This document shows positions 1 to 9,278 of a stretch of 64,000 nucleotides of DNA, in pieces. The notes under the pieces were generated by a model, which made no database searches, was not told the origin of the DNA, and saw only the letters and a list, made by a program, of their open reading frames with translations. The stretch is from assembly GCF_900188035.1 (NCBI RefSeq), contig NZ_FZNN01000018.1:1-64000 (forward strand). The letters run 5' to 3'. Numbering within the stretch: position 1 is the first letter of the stretch; each line of letters starts with the position of its first letter. This DNA comes from Puniceibacterium sediminis. GTDB lineage: Bacteria > Pseudomonadota > Alphaproteobacteria > Rhodobacterales > Rhodobacteraceae. The position numbers were made by a program, and so were the translations under genes.

Positions 1-71
1 GGTGATCGATCGCAGAAGGACCTTTCTCTGTAAGGGCCGTAGAGGCGACCATTCGAACTCGTAGATAATGT

Positions 72-190
72 TCAGGCCTTCTGTGTTAGCGAACCCCGGG
101 CCCGCTTGCGCCCCCGCCGTCGCTTCACGACCAGCCCTTCCTCCCGGTAGAGCCTATACAGCTGCTTGTGGTTCATGATCATCCCCCCCT
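72..190 (-). pseudogene. IS3-family transposase orfB fragment (IS51-like)
   Basis: Read leftwards, this stretch encodes MNHKQLYRLYREEGLVVKRR followed by a basic run, then a stop at 72-74. That is the motif in the middle of IS3-family OrfB proteins, just before the integrase core. Only about 38 codons remain; both the upstream part and the DDE core are missing. The fragment breaks off at about 190, where another IS3-type terminal repeat begins (194-210), so it seems to have been interrupted by that insertion. It may belong with the orfA start and terminal repeat near 1807-1911, which point the same way. Positions 1-71 show nothing I can assign. Confidence 0.65.
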
Positions 191-193
191 GCG

Positions 194-1122
194 TCAGGGA
201 TGTTGTCCGCCGCTCTACTTTTCCTCTATTTTTCAGGTGGGCGGGATAGGACGATGACTTGGGATATTCACCGGAATTCGCCAGCCTTCCGCCCAGTCAG
301 ATCGTGCCAAAACTGGCCGATCAGGGACGGTATCTGGCCTCGGAATCCAGCTTTTACCGCATCCTGCGCGCAGATGGGCAGCAGCATCACCGGGGCCGGG
401 CCAAGCCTCCGGTCCGGCGCAAACCACCCACCAGCTATCAGGCCAGCGGGCCCTGCGAGGTCTGGACCTGGGATATCACCTGGATGCCCGGGCCGGTCGC
501 GGGCATTTTCTTCTATCTCTACCTGATCGTGGACATCTTCAGCCGCAAAATCGTGGGCTGGGAAGTCCATGAGCGCGAAGGCGCGGAACTGGCGGCCGCC
601 CTTATCCGTCAGGCCGTTCTGGCCGAGGGCTGCATCGCGCGCCCATTGGTGCTGCACGCTGATAACGGCAGTCCCATGAAAGGCGCGACGATGAAAACCA
701 CGATGGAGAAGCTTGGCATCACCGCGTCCTACAGCCGGCCTCGCGTCAGCAACGACAACCCCTTCTCAGAGGCGCTGTTCCGAACCTGCAAATACCGCCC
801 AGACTGGCCGACCAAAGGTTTTACCACCAAGGCTGATGCACAGGCCTGGGTGAAATCTTTCGCCAGCTGGTATAACGACGCGTATCTGCACAGCGCCATC
901 CGCTTCGTTTCGCCAAATGCGCGTCATGCTGTTCAAGATCGCGCAACGCTCGCCAGCCGCGCCACTCTCTATGCAAATGCACGCGCACAACATCCGGAAC
1001 GCTGGTCAGGTAAAACCCGCAACTGGCAACTGGTCGGGCCCGTCTGGCTCAACCCCGAAAACGAAATCAGCGCCCCTGAAATCAGAGCCGCCGCATGAAA
1101 TCAGCGGACAACATCTTTGACA
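194..1122 (+). mobile_element. Internally deleted IS3-family element with terminal inverted repeats
   Basis: The left end (194-210, TCAGGGATGTTGTCCGC) and the right end (1104-1122) are inverted copies of each other with two mismatches in 17 bases. Between them lies only the C-terminal three quarters of an IS3-type OrfB. The orfA gene and the start of orfB are missing, so the element can no longer move by itself. It sits inside an older, oppositely oriented IS3 relic. The exact ends and any target duplication could not be fixed by eye. Confidence 0.6.
250..1098 (+). pseudogene. IS3-family transposase OrfB, 5'-truncated
   Basis: The reading frame opens directly after a TAG at 247-249 and runs about 280 codons to 1098. 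It contains the rve integrase core of IS3 OrfB: the first catalytic Asp in TWDITW, the second in HADNGSPMKG, and the catalytic Glu in the SNDNPFSEALFRT segment, followed by the WYND and LHSAIRFVSP signatures. The normal N-terminal third (helix-turn-helix region) and orfA are absent, and the only nearby start is a TTG at 259. The catalytic triad looks intact but the gene is broken at its 5' end. It lies within the 194-1122 element. Confidence 0.8.
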
Positions 1123-1206
1123 AACACCGACGCGTCGTTAGGTGGCAAAAGCCCCTTGGCCTTCGAACGAAAGGCTGCCTGAATGAGTTGAGAGACCGGA
1201 ACGTAA

Positions 1207-1758
1207 GCGCGACAAGACCAGATCAAGGATCGGACCGCGGCGAAGACGCGGCTCAAGACCGCAAGGCAGGCCATGCTGCGGCGTCTCCTCGCGCAACGGC
1301 TGGCACAGATCGAGCGACAGGTTGCGCGGGTGGAGGCCACGATGCACGCGCTCGTCGCCTCTGATGCGGAGCCGGTAGCACGCCTGGATATCTTGGTCAG
1401 CATCCCCGGCATATCGATTGCCTCCGCGACGGCTTTGCTCGCAGACATGCCGGAGCTCGGTGCAATCACTGGAAAGGAAGCGGCTGCCCTGGCCGGGCTG
1501 GCTCCTATGTCGCGCCAATCAGGGCAATGGCAAGGTCAGGAACGGATCCAGGGAGGCCGAAGAGCTGTCCGGCAGGCGCTCTTCATGCCGACACTCTGCG
1601 CCATCCAGCACAAGAGTGCTGCCAGGGCCAAGTTCGAAGACCTCGTTCAAGCAGGAAAGCCGCGAAAAGTTGCTGTCACCGCTGTCATGCGAAAACTCAT
1701 CGTCCTCGCGAATGCCCTCCTGAGAGACAGGCTGAAATGGGCTCCAGAACCTGCTTGA
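1207..1758 (+). pseudogene. IS110-family transposase, C-terminal half
   Basis: After an in-frame TAA at 1204 the frame encodes a coiled segment and then the Transposase_20 region typical of IS110 proteins: ILVSIPGISIASATALLADM, AALAGLAPMSRQSG and the basic RKVAVTAVMRKLIVLANALL tail. The N-terminal DEDD nuclease half is missing. An N-terminal IS110 fragment of compatible type and the same strand lies at 14401-14709, beyond the EPS core. Both fragments have the 11-mer CTGCCGGGCAG outside them (1795-1805 and 14256-14266). They may be two halves of one former element; that is inference. Confidence 0.75.
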
Positions 1759-1806
1759 TCATCACGGATACTTGGCAGCATGCTTCGCATGCGCCTGCCG
1801 GGCAGC

Positions 1807-1911
1807 GGATAATCTGCGCTTCGGTGAAACGGCTTTTCCTCATCTCGTCTGCTCCTGCGTATTTGGAGCAGACTCTACATTAGACTGAGGAAATTTGCGG
1901 GCGGCAGGTCA
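1807..1911 (-). mobile_element. IS3-family left end: terminal repeat plus start of orfA
   Basis: On the minus strand an ATG at 1843 begins MRKSRFTEAQII, the standard start of IS3-family OrfA (helix-turn-helix protein). The match then stops abruptly near 1807. Upstream of the ATG, 1886-1911 reads TGACCTGCCGCCCGC and onward, the usual TGACC-type IS3 terminus, so the edge of the element is at about 1911. Orientation and family agree with the orfB fragment at 72-190, which suggests one IS3 copy was split by later insertions. The 145 bases from 1912 to the next gene carry promoter-like sequence and a palindrome but no gene. Confidence 0.6.
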
Positions 1912-1967
1912 ACAGCGTCAGTGTATCCCTTGTTGTGCCTTTGGGTCACACTCTGTGCTGCATGTGC

Positions 1968-1979
1968 GAAAGCGCTTTC
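1968..1979. promoter_or_regulatory. 12-bp palindrome, LacI-type operator-like, upstream of the GT4 gene
   Basis: GAAAGCGCTTTC is a perfect palindrome 78 bases upstream of the GT4 start. It resembles operators of LacI/GalR-family repressors. No such repressor is encoded in the window, so a regulator, if real, must be elsewhere. Confidence 0.3.
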
Positions 1980-2056
1980 ATCCTGAAACCCGCTCTCTTA
2001 ATTGTAATTGAGTAGGCAAGACTCAGTTTGACCCCTTTGTAATTTCAGGAAGATCG

Positions 2057-3271
2057 ATGACTGTTTCCCCAGACCGCCATATTCTGATCGTTGTCGAGAA
2101 CCTGCCGGTTCCCCTGGATCGCCGTGTCTGGCTGGAAGCCACGACATTGGTGAACGCGGGTTACGAGGTTTCGGTCATCTCACCGATGGGGCGGGGCTGG
2201 ACTGAGCCCTTCGAGGTGATTGAGGGGGTGAACATCTACCGCCACCCCGAACCGCCCGAGGCCCATTCCGGTGCTGTGGCCTATGCCCGGGAATGGGGGC
2301 AGGCGGTCTGGCACTGGTTCCGGCTGGCGCGGCTGATCTGGCGCAAGCAGAAATTCGACGTGATCCAGGGCTGCAACCCGCCGGATCTGATCTTTGTTCT
2401 GGCGCTGTGGTACCGGCTCTGGGGCGTGCGCTACATGTTCGATCATCACGACGTCTGCCCCGAGCTGTTCGAGGCCAAGTTCGGCAAGCGCGGCCTGCTT
2501 TATGGCGTGATGCGGGTCTGGGAATGGCTGACCTTCAAGACCGCGACCGTGTCGATGGCCACCAACGGCAGTTTCCGCGACATCGCGATCCGGCGCGGCG
2601 GTATGGCGCCCGAGGATGTCTTTGTCGTCCGCTCGGCGCCCAAGATCGAAACCTTCACGCCCGGCCCCGGCAACCCCGAGATGCGCCGCGGCGCAGGCGC
2701 CGTGATGGGCTATGTCGGCGTGATCGGTCAACAGGAGGGCATGGACCTTCTGATGCTGGCCGCCGAGCATCTGATCCAGACCCTGGGCAAGACGGATGTG
2801 CATTTCATCATCGTCGGCTTTGGCCCGACGCTGGAAGAGGTCAAACAGGACGTGGCGGACCGGGGGCTGGGGGCGTATTTCACCTTTACCGGTGCGCTGT
2901 ATGGCCCCGACCTGCTGGCCGCGCTGAACGTGATCGATATCGGCGTGTCACCGGACCCGAAGAACCCGATGAACGACATCTCGACCATGAACAAGGTCAT
3001 GGAATACATGACTCTGGAAAAGCCTGTGGTGCAGTTCGATCTGACCGAGGGGCGCGTTTCGGCCGGCGAGGCATCGCTTTATGCCCGGGCCAACGATCCC
3101 GAGGATTTTGCCGCCAAGATCGCCGAGCTGATTGACGATCCCGACGCGCGCACGCGGATGGGGGTGCTGGGGCGTGCCCGGGTGCTGAACGATCTGTCCT
3201 GGGCACATACCACGCCAAAGCTTCTGGCGGCGTACGAGCGGATCTTTGCAAAGATGGGGCGCAGGTCCTAA
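2057..3271 (+). CDS. Glycosyltransferase family 4 (EPS assembly)
   Basis: This 404-residue cytoplasmic protein has the two Rossmann lobes of GT4 enzymes. The N-terminal part reads ILIVVENLPVPLDRRVW, a form common in WcaL/EpsD-like retaining glycosyltransferases. The donor-binding region is at about residues 297-325, with MNDISTMNKVMEYM and a conserved Glu at 316. It would add one sugar from a nucleotide donor to the lipid-linked EPS repeat unit; donor and linkage cannot be read from sequence. AGGA lies about 7 bases before the ATG. It is the only plus-strand gene at the left edge of the EPS core, convergent with the barrel gene. IS debris just upstream means its promoter has to lie within about 145 bases. 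Confidence 0.85.
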   Translation: MTVSPDRHILIVVENLPVPLDRRVWLEATTLVNAGYEVSVISPMGRGWTEPFEVIEGVNIYRHPEPPEAHSGAVAYAREWGQAVWHWFRLARLIWRKQKFDVIQGCNPPDLIFVLALWYRLWGVRYMFDHHDVCPELFEAKFGKRGLLYGVMRVWEWLTFKTATVSMATNGSFRDIAIRRGGMAPEDVFVVRSAPKIETFTPGPGNPEMRRGAGAVMGYVGVIGQQEGMDLLMLAAEHLIQTLGKTDVHFIIVGFGPTLEEVKQDVADRGLGAYFTFTGALYGPDLLAALNVIDIGVSPDPKNPMNDISTMNKVMEYMTLEKPVVQFDLTEGRVSAGEASLYARANDPEDFAAKIAELIDDPDARTRMGVLGRARVLNDLSWAHTTPKLLAAYERIFAKMGRRS

Positions 3272-3337
3272 TAGCGACAGGGTCCCGGAGGAGCGGCCAG
3301 CAGGACGGCAGGCACACGGCGCAGACTGTGTAGCGGA

Positions 3338-4621
3338 TCAGAAGCGGGTGACGAAACTGCGCTGCAGCTGCAGGAAGACCCGGTTTGAACGGGCGGTATC
3401 CCCGGAGTCGGCCTCGCGGATGCGATGATTGTAGCCAGTTGCGAAGGTCCAGTCGCTGGGCAGCTCTCGATTGTAGGTCACACCGAAATCCGCGCCTGAC
3501 GTTTCAGCACCGCTGGCAGTTTCCTCGGATTGGCTCACGTTAAGACCGAAACGAATTCCCGAGACAGGCGTCAGGTCCTGGGTCAGCCCCAGCGACGCTC
3601 GGGTGCGCAGCACTTCGTTGTCTTCCGTGTCGCTGGAGGAAACGGCGCGCGACAGGCCAAAGGTCAGAGCCCCCCGCACCAGATCGCGGCTCAGGTCCAG
3701 GCCGCCGCTCAGATAGGTGTCGCCGCTGGCGCTGCGGCTCAGGCCGATCTGTCCTGACAGCGATCCCAGCGGCAGGGCACGTGATCGGCCGACGGTGGCA
3801 GAATAGCGTTCGCCATCTTCGGTGTCGGTGATGTTCAGATTGGCGGTAATGGTGCCCGCAATGAGATCTTGCGTCACGGAAGTGTTCAGCGACAGCGCCT
3901 CGCGGCGCCCGGGGACACTGTCCTGTTCGAAATCGCTCCAGGTCAGACCCAGCTCGAGCCGACGTACAGGGTCCAGATTCATCCGTGCCGAAGCGCCAAG
4001 AGTGCGTCTGGTGTTGTCGTCCAGCGCGGTGTCGTCCAGCCCGCTGGCGGTGCCGTCTCTATAGGTCGTGTTCTGAATGCGGGCGAAGGTGCCAAAGCCC
4101 AGCGGGCTGTTCTCGCCCCAGTTCAGGCTGGCCTCGGCCCCGGTCTGGCGGCGGGTGGCGGTGCCGGTGACGAAATCCAGCCCGTCCTCGTCAAGAGAGT
4201 CCTGCGACAGTTCGGATTCGCGCAGGGAGGCGCTCAGCGCCAGACTGGCGTTGATGCTGCTGCGATCATAGGAAAAGGACAGGCCAGGATCGGCAAATCC
4301 GTTGCCCTGCGACGACCCATCGGGCATGTCGAGCGCGCGCAATTTGCCATTGAGATCCAAGGCCAGGCGCTGCGTTCGGGTTTCGCTGAGTAGGCCGAGC
4401 GACAGGCGGGCCGTGCTTTCAGTGCTGTTTCCGGCGCTCTCGGAAGCCATGGCGCGGTTGTCCTCGGCCGAGCTGCTGAGCAGGACGCCAAAGGTCAGCT
4501 GGATGCCGCCCGTTTCATAGGACTGGGCGACAGCTGGGGCGGGTACGCTGGCCGCCGTGATCAGCGTGGCGGCGATCAGGGCGGGGAACCTGGCCGATAC
4601 CTTGTTCCAGAGCTGTGTCAT
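3338..4621 (-). CDS. Outer-membrane beta-barrel protein of exosortase-associated EPS locus
   Basis: The 427-residue product starts at the ATG at 4621, which has GGGGAAA just upstream; an earlier in-frame start at 4687 would overlap the previous gene and is less likely. A signal peptide ends near VPAPAVAQS. The rest is a run of alternating polar and hydrophobic strands with no membrane helix and a C-terminal Phe (QLQRSFVTRF), as in outer-membrane barrels. Position and size fit the uncharacterised barrel proteins that accompany EPS genes in PEP-CTERM/exosortase loci (TIGR03016-like). It lies directly after the Wza-like exporter gene on the same strand, so a role in outer-membrane passage or anchoring of the polymer is likely but unproven. 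Family assignment is by context. Confidence 0.65.
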   Translation of the reverse strand: MTQLWNKVSARFPALIAATLITAASVPAPAVAQSYETGGIQLTFGVLLSSSAEDNRAMASESAGNSTESTARLSLGLLSETRTQRLALDLNGKLRALDMPDGSSQGNGFADPGLSFSYDRSSINASLALSASLRESELSQDSLDEDGLDFVTGTATRRQTGAEASLNWGENSPLGFGTFARIQNTTYRDGTASGLDDTALDDNTRRTLGASARMNLDPVRRLELGLTWSDFEQDSVPGRREALSLNTSVTQDLIAGTITANLNITDTEDGERYSATVGRSRALPLGSLSGQIGLSRSASGDTYLSGGLDLSRDLVRGALTFGLSRAVSSSDTEDNEVLRTRASLGLTQDLTPVSGIRFGLNVSQSEETASGAETSGADFGVTYNRELPSDWTFATGYNHRIREADSGDTARSNRVFLQLQRSFVTRF

Positions 4622-4683
4622 GCGGTTTCCCCTGGCCGCTCGGCGCTGTCCCGCTCCCGGAACAGGCGGGTCGGCCTGTGGTG

Positions 4684-5334
4684 TCACTCGAACAGGCGGC
4701 GCTGGGGAATGACGATTACGTCGCCATCCAACAGTGTGGTCAGCGCGTTGGGATCAGTCCCGGCCTCGATCGCCGGGTAGTTCAGCTTGTAAATCGTTTC
4801 GGTTCTGCTCACCGGGTCGGTACGGCGCAGCTGGATCCGCTTGGTGGCAGCGAACTTCGTGAATCCGCCCATCACCGCGAACATCTGCAGCACGGTTGTG
4901 CCGGTGGCGACCTCGGTAAGGCCGGGGCTGTTGGCCTCGCCCATCACATAGATTCCGATCAACGCCGGTGCCTGCGGGCTGAAGGCGGCGCTTGGCTCAC
5001 GGGGGGCCAGCTGTTCAAGCGAGACATAAATGTTGGGTGCCGCGGCGAAAGCCCCCGCCAGACGACTGATCAGATCGCTCTCGATGGCCTCGACCGTACG
5101 TCCCGAGGCCTCAAGGCTCCCGGCCTGGGGGATTGATATCCGCCCGTCAGGCGCGACCAGAACGGTTCTGTTCAGACTGGGATCTTCCAGCACTTCGATC
5201 CGCAAAGTGTCACCGGGCTGGACACTATAGCCCTGCGCATCGGCAATTCCGGCCACAGCGAACCCGGCAAGGCCCAGTAGCAATAGCAGGCAGCGCGTGG
5301 CGCGGCCCGACAGAATTGATTTCAGAAAGGTCAT
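4684..5334 (-). CDS. Polysaccharide export protein (Wza/OPX-like)
   Basis: The 216-residue protein has an N-terminal signal peptide ending around GIADAQG. A poly_export domain follows (YSVQPGDTLRIEVLEDPSLN, then VLVAPDGRISIPQAGS), and then an SLBB domain (IGIYVMGEANSPGLTEV). It is shorter than E. coli Wza (about 380 residues) and has no lipobox Cys, like the small exporters of PEP-CTERM EPS loci (TIGR03027-like). It would form or seed the periplasm-to-outer-membrane conduit for the polymer. It sits between the TPR lipoprotein and the barrel gene, all on the minus strand. It is the only OPX protein I found, although the window holds two polymer export systems. Confidence 0.85.
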   Translation of the reverse strand: MTFLKSILSGRATRCLLLLLGLAGFAVAGIADAQGYSVQPGDTLRIEVLEDPSLNRTVLVAPDGRISIPQAGSLEASGRTVEAIESDLISRLAGAFAAAPNIYVSLEQLAPREPSAAFSPQAPALIGIYVMGEANSPGLTEVATGTTVLQMFAVMGGFTKFAATKRIQLRRTDPVSRTETIYKLNYPAIEAGTDPNALTTLLDGDVIVIPQRRLFE

Positions 5335-5451
5335 TCTGCTCTGTCTCCCGGGGCCTGCGCCCTCTTGCGGTATCTGGTAAATTGTAGGGCCGGACTGTGG
5401 GCGAATTCAAAGGAATTCCGGGAATCATCCCCCCAGAACGGCCCATCAAAG

Positions 5452-5481
5452 TCCGATTGTGCCGACGGAGCAACAATCGGA
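5452..5481. terminator. Stem-loop between TPR lipoprotein and export genes
   Basis: TCCGATTGT (5452-5460) and ACAATCGGA (5473-5481) are perfect inverted copies around a 12-base loop. There is no T-run on either side, so this is either an mRNA processing or attenuation structure or a factor-dependent terminator. It lies in the 160-base gap 5335-5495. Confidence 0.4.
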
Positions 5482-5495
5482 TGGTGCAGCCGGAA

Positions 5496-7991
5496 TCAGG
5501 GGTCGGATGGCACCGCAGGTTCTCGGAGTGCGGCAAGGGTTTCGCGCGCCTTTTCGAACTGGGGCAGCGGGCTGTCGCCCGCCATGTCCAGTGCCCGGGT
5601 CAGCGCTGCTCCGGCCTGCGCAGTTTGCCCGAGTTTGGCGTAGGTCATGCCCAGGTGATACTGCGCCAGCGGGTCAGTGGTCAGCCCTGCAGCGGCTGGC
5701 TCGAGATAGCGCAGCGCTTCGTCAAAATTGCCGCGCAGATATTCGATCCAACCGTAGGTGTCCTGGAAGGCCGGAACCTTGGTATCGCGCAGACGCCGTG
5801 CGATGGTGAATCCCCGTTCGATGCTCTGCGGATCGTCGCGGTGAGAGGTGATCAGGCTGGCGAGGTTGTTGGCGATCACCACATTGCCGCTATCGCGGGC
5901 ATAGAGCGCCTCGTAGACCTTGATCGCGCCGTCGATATCGCCATCGCGTTCCAGCAGGCTGGCCTGGATCCAGAGCAGGTTGGGGGCCTCCGGCATCCGC
6001 TCGAGCGCCTGCTGAATGACGTCAGGGATCTGATCTCCATGTCCGGTGGCGGACAGCACGCTCAGAAGCAGACGCACCGGCAGATCATTCTGCGGAAAGC
6101 GTTCGATCAGGGCACGGTAACCGGACTCGGCCTGGTCCATTTCGCCCATCAGCGCGTGCAGGTTGGCATCCAGCAGCTGCAGGTCCGCGTTGTCGGGGGA
6201 TTTGCCCAGGATATCGTCCAGATAGGCGCGCGCCTCTTCGATCTTGCCGCTGCGGATCTGGGTCTGAACGATCAGTACCACGGCCCGGGTGGCCTGCCGA
6301 TCCGCTTCGGAGACATTGTCGCCGACTTCGGCCTGCAGCACGGCCAGACTGTCCTCGGTCCGGTTCTGGCCCTGCAGGATCGCCGCCTGAAGCGTCGGCG
6401 CGGCCTGCTGTGCCTCGGGCGTGTCGATGGCACGCAGGGCGTCCACGATGTTCTGGGCCAGGGGCCAGGAACGGCCGCGCAGATGCGTCTCGGCTAGCAG
6501 CAACAGCACATCAAGGTTCAGCGGCGCGCGCTGGCGCGCATCCTCGAGCACGGCAATCGCCACCTGATTGCGTCCCTGTTCGAGCAGGAGGCGGGCATAA
6601 CGCAGGGCTTCCGCCGGTGCCGAACCCGAGACCTCGACCGCCAGGGCCAGGCGTTCGCCCATCAGATCGACGTCGCCGTCGCGCTCATGCGCCATGGCCA
6701 TGAGCGTGAGCGTCTCGGGGTCCCGCGGGTTCTGGTTCAGTGCTGTGCGCAGAGCGATGATTGCCTCGCCGGGCTTGTCCGCGTCGATCAGCCAACTTGC
6801 CTGAAGCTTCAGCGCCGGAACGTTGCCGGAATCCTCGGCAAGTGCTTGGTCCACCAGGGTGTGGGCATCATCGATTGCACCGGTGCTCGCCAGCATCCGG
6901 GCCAGCATCACCTGCAACCGCCCGGTTTGCGCGTTGGGTTCTGCCCCCTCCAGGGCTGCCTGCATGGTGGTGATGGCGTCCGCTGTTTGCCCGGCCTCGA
7001 AATCCATCGATGCCAGCATCGCGGTATAGAGTCTGCCATTTTCCGTGCCAGCATTGACCGCGCTCAGGCGGTTGAGTTCGGCGCGCGCCGCGTCATCCCC
7101 GCGTGCGGTCCGCAGCAGCTGGACCACGCTCAGATGGTCGGCGCTGTCAGCGGTGTCGTCCCCGGCCAGCTTGCGCAGGAAAACCTCTGCGCCGTCGATA
7201 TCGTTCTGGGACATGTACCAATTGATCAGCGCCTGCTGGATCTCGCGGCTGTCCGGGAACATCTCGATCATCCGGCGCAGTTGTGCGCCGGTGCCTTCGG
7301 TATCGCCGATTTGTGCCAGCATTCGCACCTTGATGGTGTTGAGATCCAGCGCATCCGGCGTGCGGGCCAGCGCCTCGTCTATAGCGGGCAGCGCTGCGGC
7401 GGGATCCTCGCCCGAGGCGAGGTTGTCGATCACGATACGCACCAGCGCCGCATTGTCCGGCCCGCCGCCCGCGCGCAACGTTGCCAGCAGGGTATCGGCA
7501 TCCCCAGCGATACGGGCGCGCGCATTCTGGTCCCGGTCGACAGAGGCCTGCCTGTAATCCAGCGCCAAGCCGATGGCTCGAGTCTGCGGGTCGTCCGGGG
7601 CCAGCGCAAGCGCGGCCTTGCCGTGGCGCTCCACTTCCTCCCAATTGCCGGTCTGAATGGCCATTTCCGCAAGGGTGCGGCGCACTTCGAGGATGTCGGG
7701 ATACTGTTCAATCAGGCGCAGATACTGGCTGTAGGCTTCCTGCGGCTTGCCTTTTTTCATCAGGATATCGGCATAGGCTTGCCGTGCTTCCTTGTGAAAG
7801 CCATCATATTTGAACACGTTGCGGAATTCGATCAGCGCACGGTCTTCATCACCTGCCTCAAGCAGCGTCATACCCGACTGAAAATAGCGCTCGGCCTTTT
7901 CTTCAGAGCTTTCGCAGGCAGCCAGAAACAGGCCGCTGCACAGGACAACAAGGATGAGGATCGGGCGAAAGCGCGGGAAATCGGTAATCAT
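5496..7991 (-). CDS. TPR-repeat lipoprotein of exosortase/EPS system (PrsT-like)
   Basis: The 831-residue protein begins with a lipoprotein signal (hydrophobic stretch then LFLAAC, Cys at about 26), so it is probably anchored in the periplasmic leaflet or outer membrane. Everything after that is tandem tetratricopeptide repeats (for example AERYFQSGMTLLEAGDEDRA). This architecture matches the PEP-CTERM-associated TPR lipoprotein PrsT (TIGR02917), known to sit in EPS/exosortase loci and thought to be a scaffold for assembly. It is the first gene of the minus-strand run with the export protein and barrel. The neighbouring chain-length, kinase and ATPase genes and the exosortase at 36.9 kb support the same assignment. 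Confidence 0.8.
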   Translation of the reverse strand: MITDFPRFRPILILVVLCSGLFLAACESSEEKAERYFQSGMTLLEAGDEDRALIEFRNVFKYDGFHKEARQAYADILMKKGKPQEAYSQYLRLIEQYPDILEVRRTLAEMAIQTGNWEEVERHGKAALALAPDDPQTRAIGLALDYRQASVDRDQNARARIAGDADTLLATLRAGGGPDNAALVRIVIDNLASGEDPAAALPAIDEALARTPDALDLNTIKVRMLAQIGDTEGTGAQLRRMIEMFPDSREIQQALINWYMSQNDIDGAEVFLRKLAGDDTADSADHLSVVQLLRTARGDDAARAELNRLSAVNAGTENGRLYTAMLASMDFEAGQTADAITTMQAALEGAEPNAQTGRLQVMLARMLASTGAIDDAHTLVDQALAEDSGNVPALKLQASWLIDADKPGEAIIALRTALNQNPRDPETLTLMAMAHERDGDVDLMGERLALAVEVSGSAPAEALRYARLLLEQGRNQVAIAVLEDARQRAPLNLDVLLLLAETHLRGRSWPLAQNIVDALRAIDTPEAQQAAPTLQAAILQGQNRTEDSLAVLQAEVGDNVSEADRQATRAVVLIVQTQIRSGKIEEARAYLDDILGKSPDNADLQLLDANLHALMGEMDQAESGYRALIERFPQNDLPVRLLLSVLSATGHGDQIPDVIQQALERMPEAPNLLWIQASLLERDGDIDGAIKVYEALYARDSGNVVIANNLASLITSHRDDPQSIERGFTIARRLRDTKVPAFQDTYGWIEYLRGNFDEALRYLEPAAAGLTTDPLAQYHLGMTYAKLGQTAQAGAALTRALDMAGDSPLPQFEKARETLAALREPAVPSDP

Positions 7992-8156
7992 GCCACTCTG
8001 TTACTACGTTTCAAGGAAGGGCGATATGCATCAACCGATGCCGACTTACACCGCTTCTTGCGAACACTGAATTGTAAAAGTGTCAGAAAGATTTATGAAA
8101 TTTCAAAACTGTGTGATTTCGAGGCACCAATTCGGCCCGCGGAGCCGCTATTTCGG

Positions 8157-8954
8157 TCAGCACCCGGTGCCGCGGTAGACCACCTGAACCGTGGCGCTCA
8201 GCAGTCCCAGATCGGCGCTCAGCGACAGTTCGTCGTCGTAGATGGTGTCAAAACGGGCACGGTCGGCAAAGGCCGAGGCGTTGCGCGAGGACACCTGCCA
8301 AGGGCCGGTAAGACCGGGGCGCAGGTGGTAATAGGCGGTGCCGGCATAGAGTGTGGTCTGGCAGGGCAGCATCGGGCGCGGCCCCACAAGGGACATGTCG
8401 CCGAGCAGTACATTCCACAGCTGCGGCAGCTCATCCAGTGAACTGCTGCGCAGGATCCGCCCGAAGGCCGTTATTCGCGGGTCATGGCGCAACTTCTGGG
8501 TGCGGTCCCATTCGGCCCGCGCCTCGGGATCCGAGGCGAGATGGCTTTCCAGCCGCGTATCCGCATCCACCACCATCGAGCGAAGTTTCCACATCCGGTA
8601 GAGGCGCCCGTTACGGCCTACCCGGGTCTGGCTATAAAATGGCTGGCCGCCGTCCAGGGCCACGACAACCGCGAGGCAAGCCACCAGAAGCAGGACGATG
8701 GGCGCGCCCAGCATCACCAGCGTGAGGTCGAGCATGCGCTTGCCGACGTTGCGGTAAATGCCGGCATTTCCAGTCCGCTGTCGCATCACCGGGATGGCAG
8801 AGGGTGTCGTCTGGGCTGCGGTATTTTGGCAATAAGCGGTCACGACCAGGCCCCTTCGGGGCAGGCGGAGATTGCTGCCGCTGCGACGCGGCAGGTGCTG
8901 ACGAGACGATCCATCGAACAAGAAAACTTTTCCAAAATACATATCCAAACTCAT
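8157..8954 (-). CDS. Undecaprenyl-phosphate sugar-1-phosphate transferase (EPS-initiating)
   Basis: This is a 265-residue monotopic phosphoglycosyl transferase. A basic leader of about 70 residues is followed by one hydrophobic helix (LTLVMLGAPIVLLLVACLAV) and the bacterial sugar transferase domain. The catalytic Asp-Glu pair is in SSLDELPQLWNVLLGDMSLV, followed by the conserved GPRP. It would start the repeat unit by moving a sugar phosphate onto undecaprenyl phosphate at the inner membrane. It is of ExoY/WbaP type but lacks the large N-terminal domain of EpsB-like members. The start is uncertain: an ATG at 8954 gives the full length and one at 8786 would remove 56 residues. It is transcribed away from the ATPase gene. 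Confidence 0.85.
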   Translation of the reverse strand: MSLDMYFGKVFLFDGSSRQHLPRRSGSNLRLPRRGLVVTAYCQNTAAQTTPSAIPVMRQRTGNAGIYRNVGKRMLDLTLVMLGAPIVLLLVACLAVVVALDGGQPFYSQTRVGRNGRLYRMWKLRSMVVDADTRLESHLASDPEARAEWDRTQKLRHDPRITAFGRILRSSSLDELPQLWNVLLGDMSLVGPRPMLPCQTTLYAGTAYYHLRPGLTGPWQVSSRNASAFADRARFDTIYDDELSLSADLGLLSATVQVVYRGTGC

Positions 8955-9278
8955 GACCAGAGATAACCCGGCCTAAGCACCAAAAATAATGACTACAATA
9001 AGGCTAAATTGTGCCTAAAACTTGTTAACCATATTTTTCTGCTGAAAAAAAGGATTTTCAGAGACAGTCGGTTAGAAAAGACGCTGGAGGCCCGCCACAA
9101 TTGCAGCCGGCCAAATTAGGAGGAGGGCTACTGCAATCGACGCAACGGCACCCCGGTCGCGCTTGTCCGGATGCACCGGACACGGTAGGTGAAACAGGTC
9201 CAGTTTGTTTATCAGCGGGCAGTCACAAGTTCGCCCTTCTCATGCGGCAAGATTTTCACGGCAGATTTCAGGCTTGGT
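8955..9278. promoter_or_regulatory. Divergent promoter region of the EPS core
   Basis: These 324 bases separate the sugar transferase (minus) from the ATPase (plus) and are clearly more AT-rich than their surroundings, especially 8985-9060. They include TTAACCAT at 9025-9032, which matches half of a CtrA site but lacks the second TTAA at the right spacing. I see no gene here; the region probably drives both arms of the EPS core. Confidence 0.45.

Noticed and set aside
5397-8441. Long plus-strand frames opposite the TPR lipoprotein gene
   Set aside because: The minus-strand protein has a lipobox and clear TPR repeats; the plus-strand readings show no family signature.
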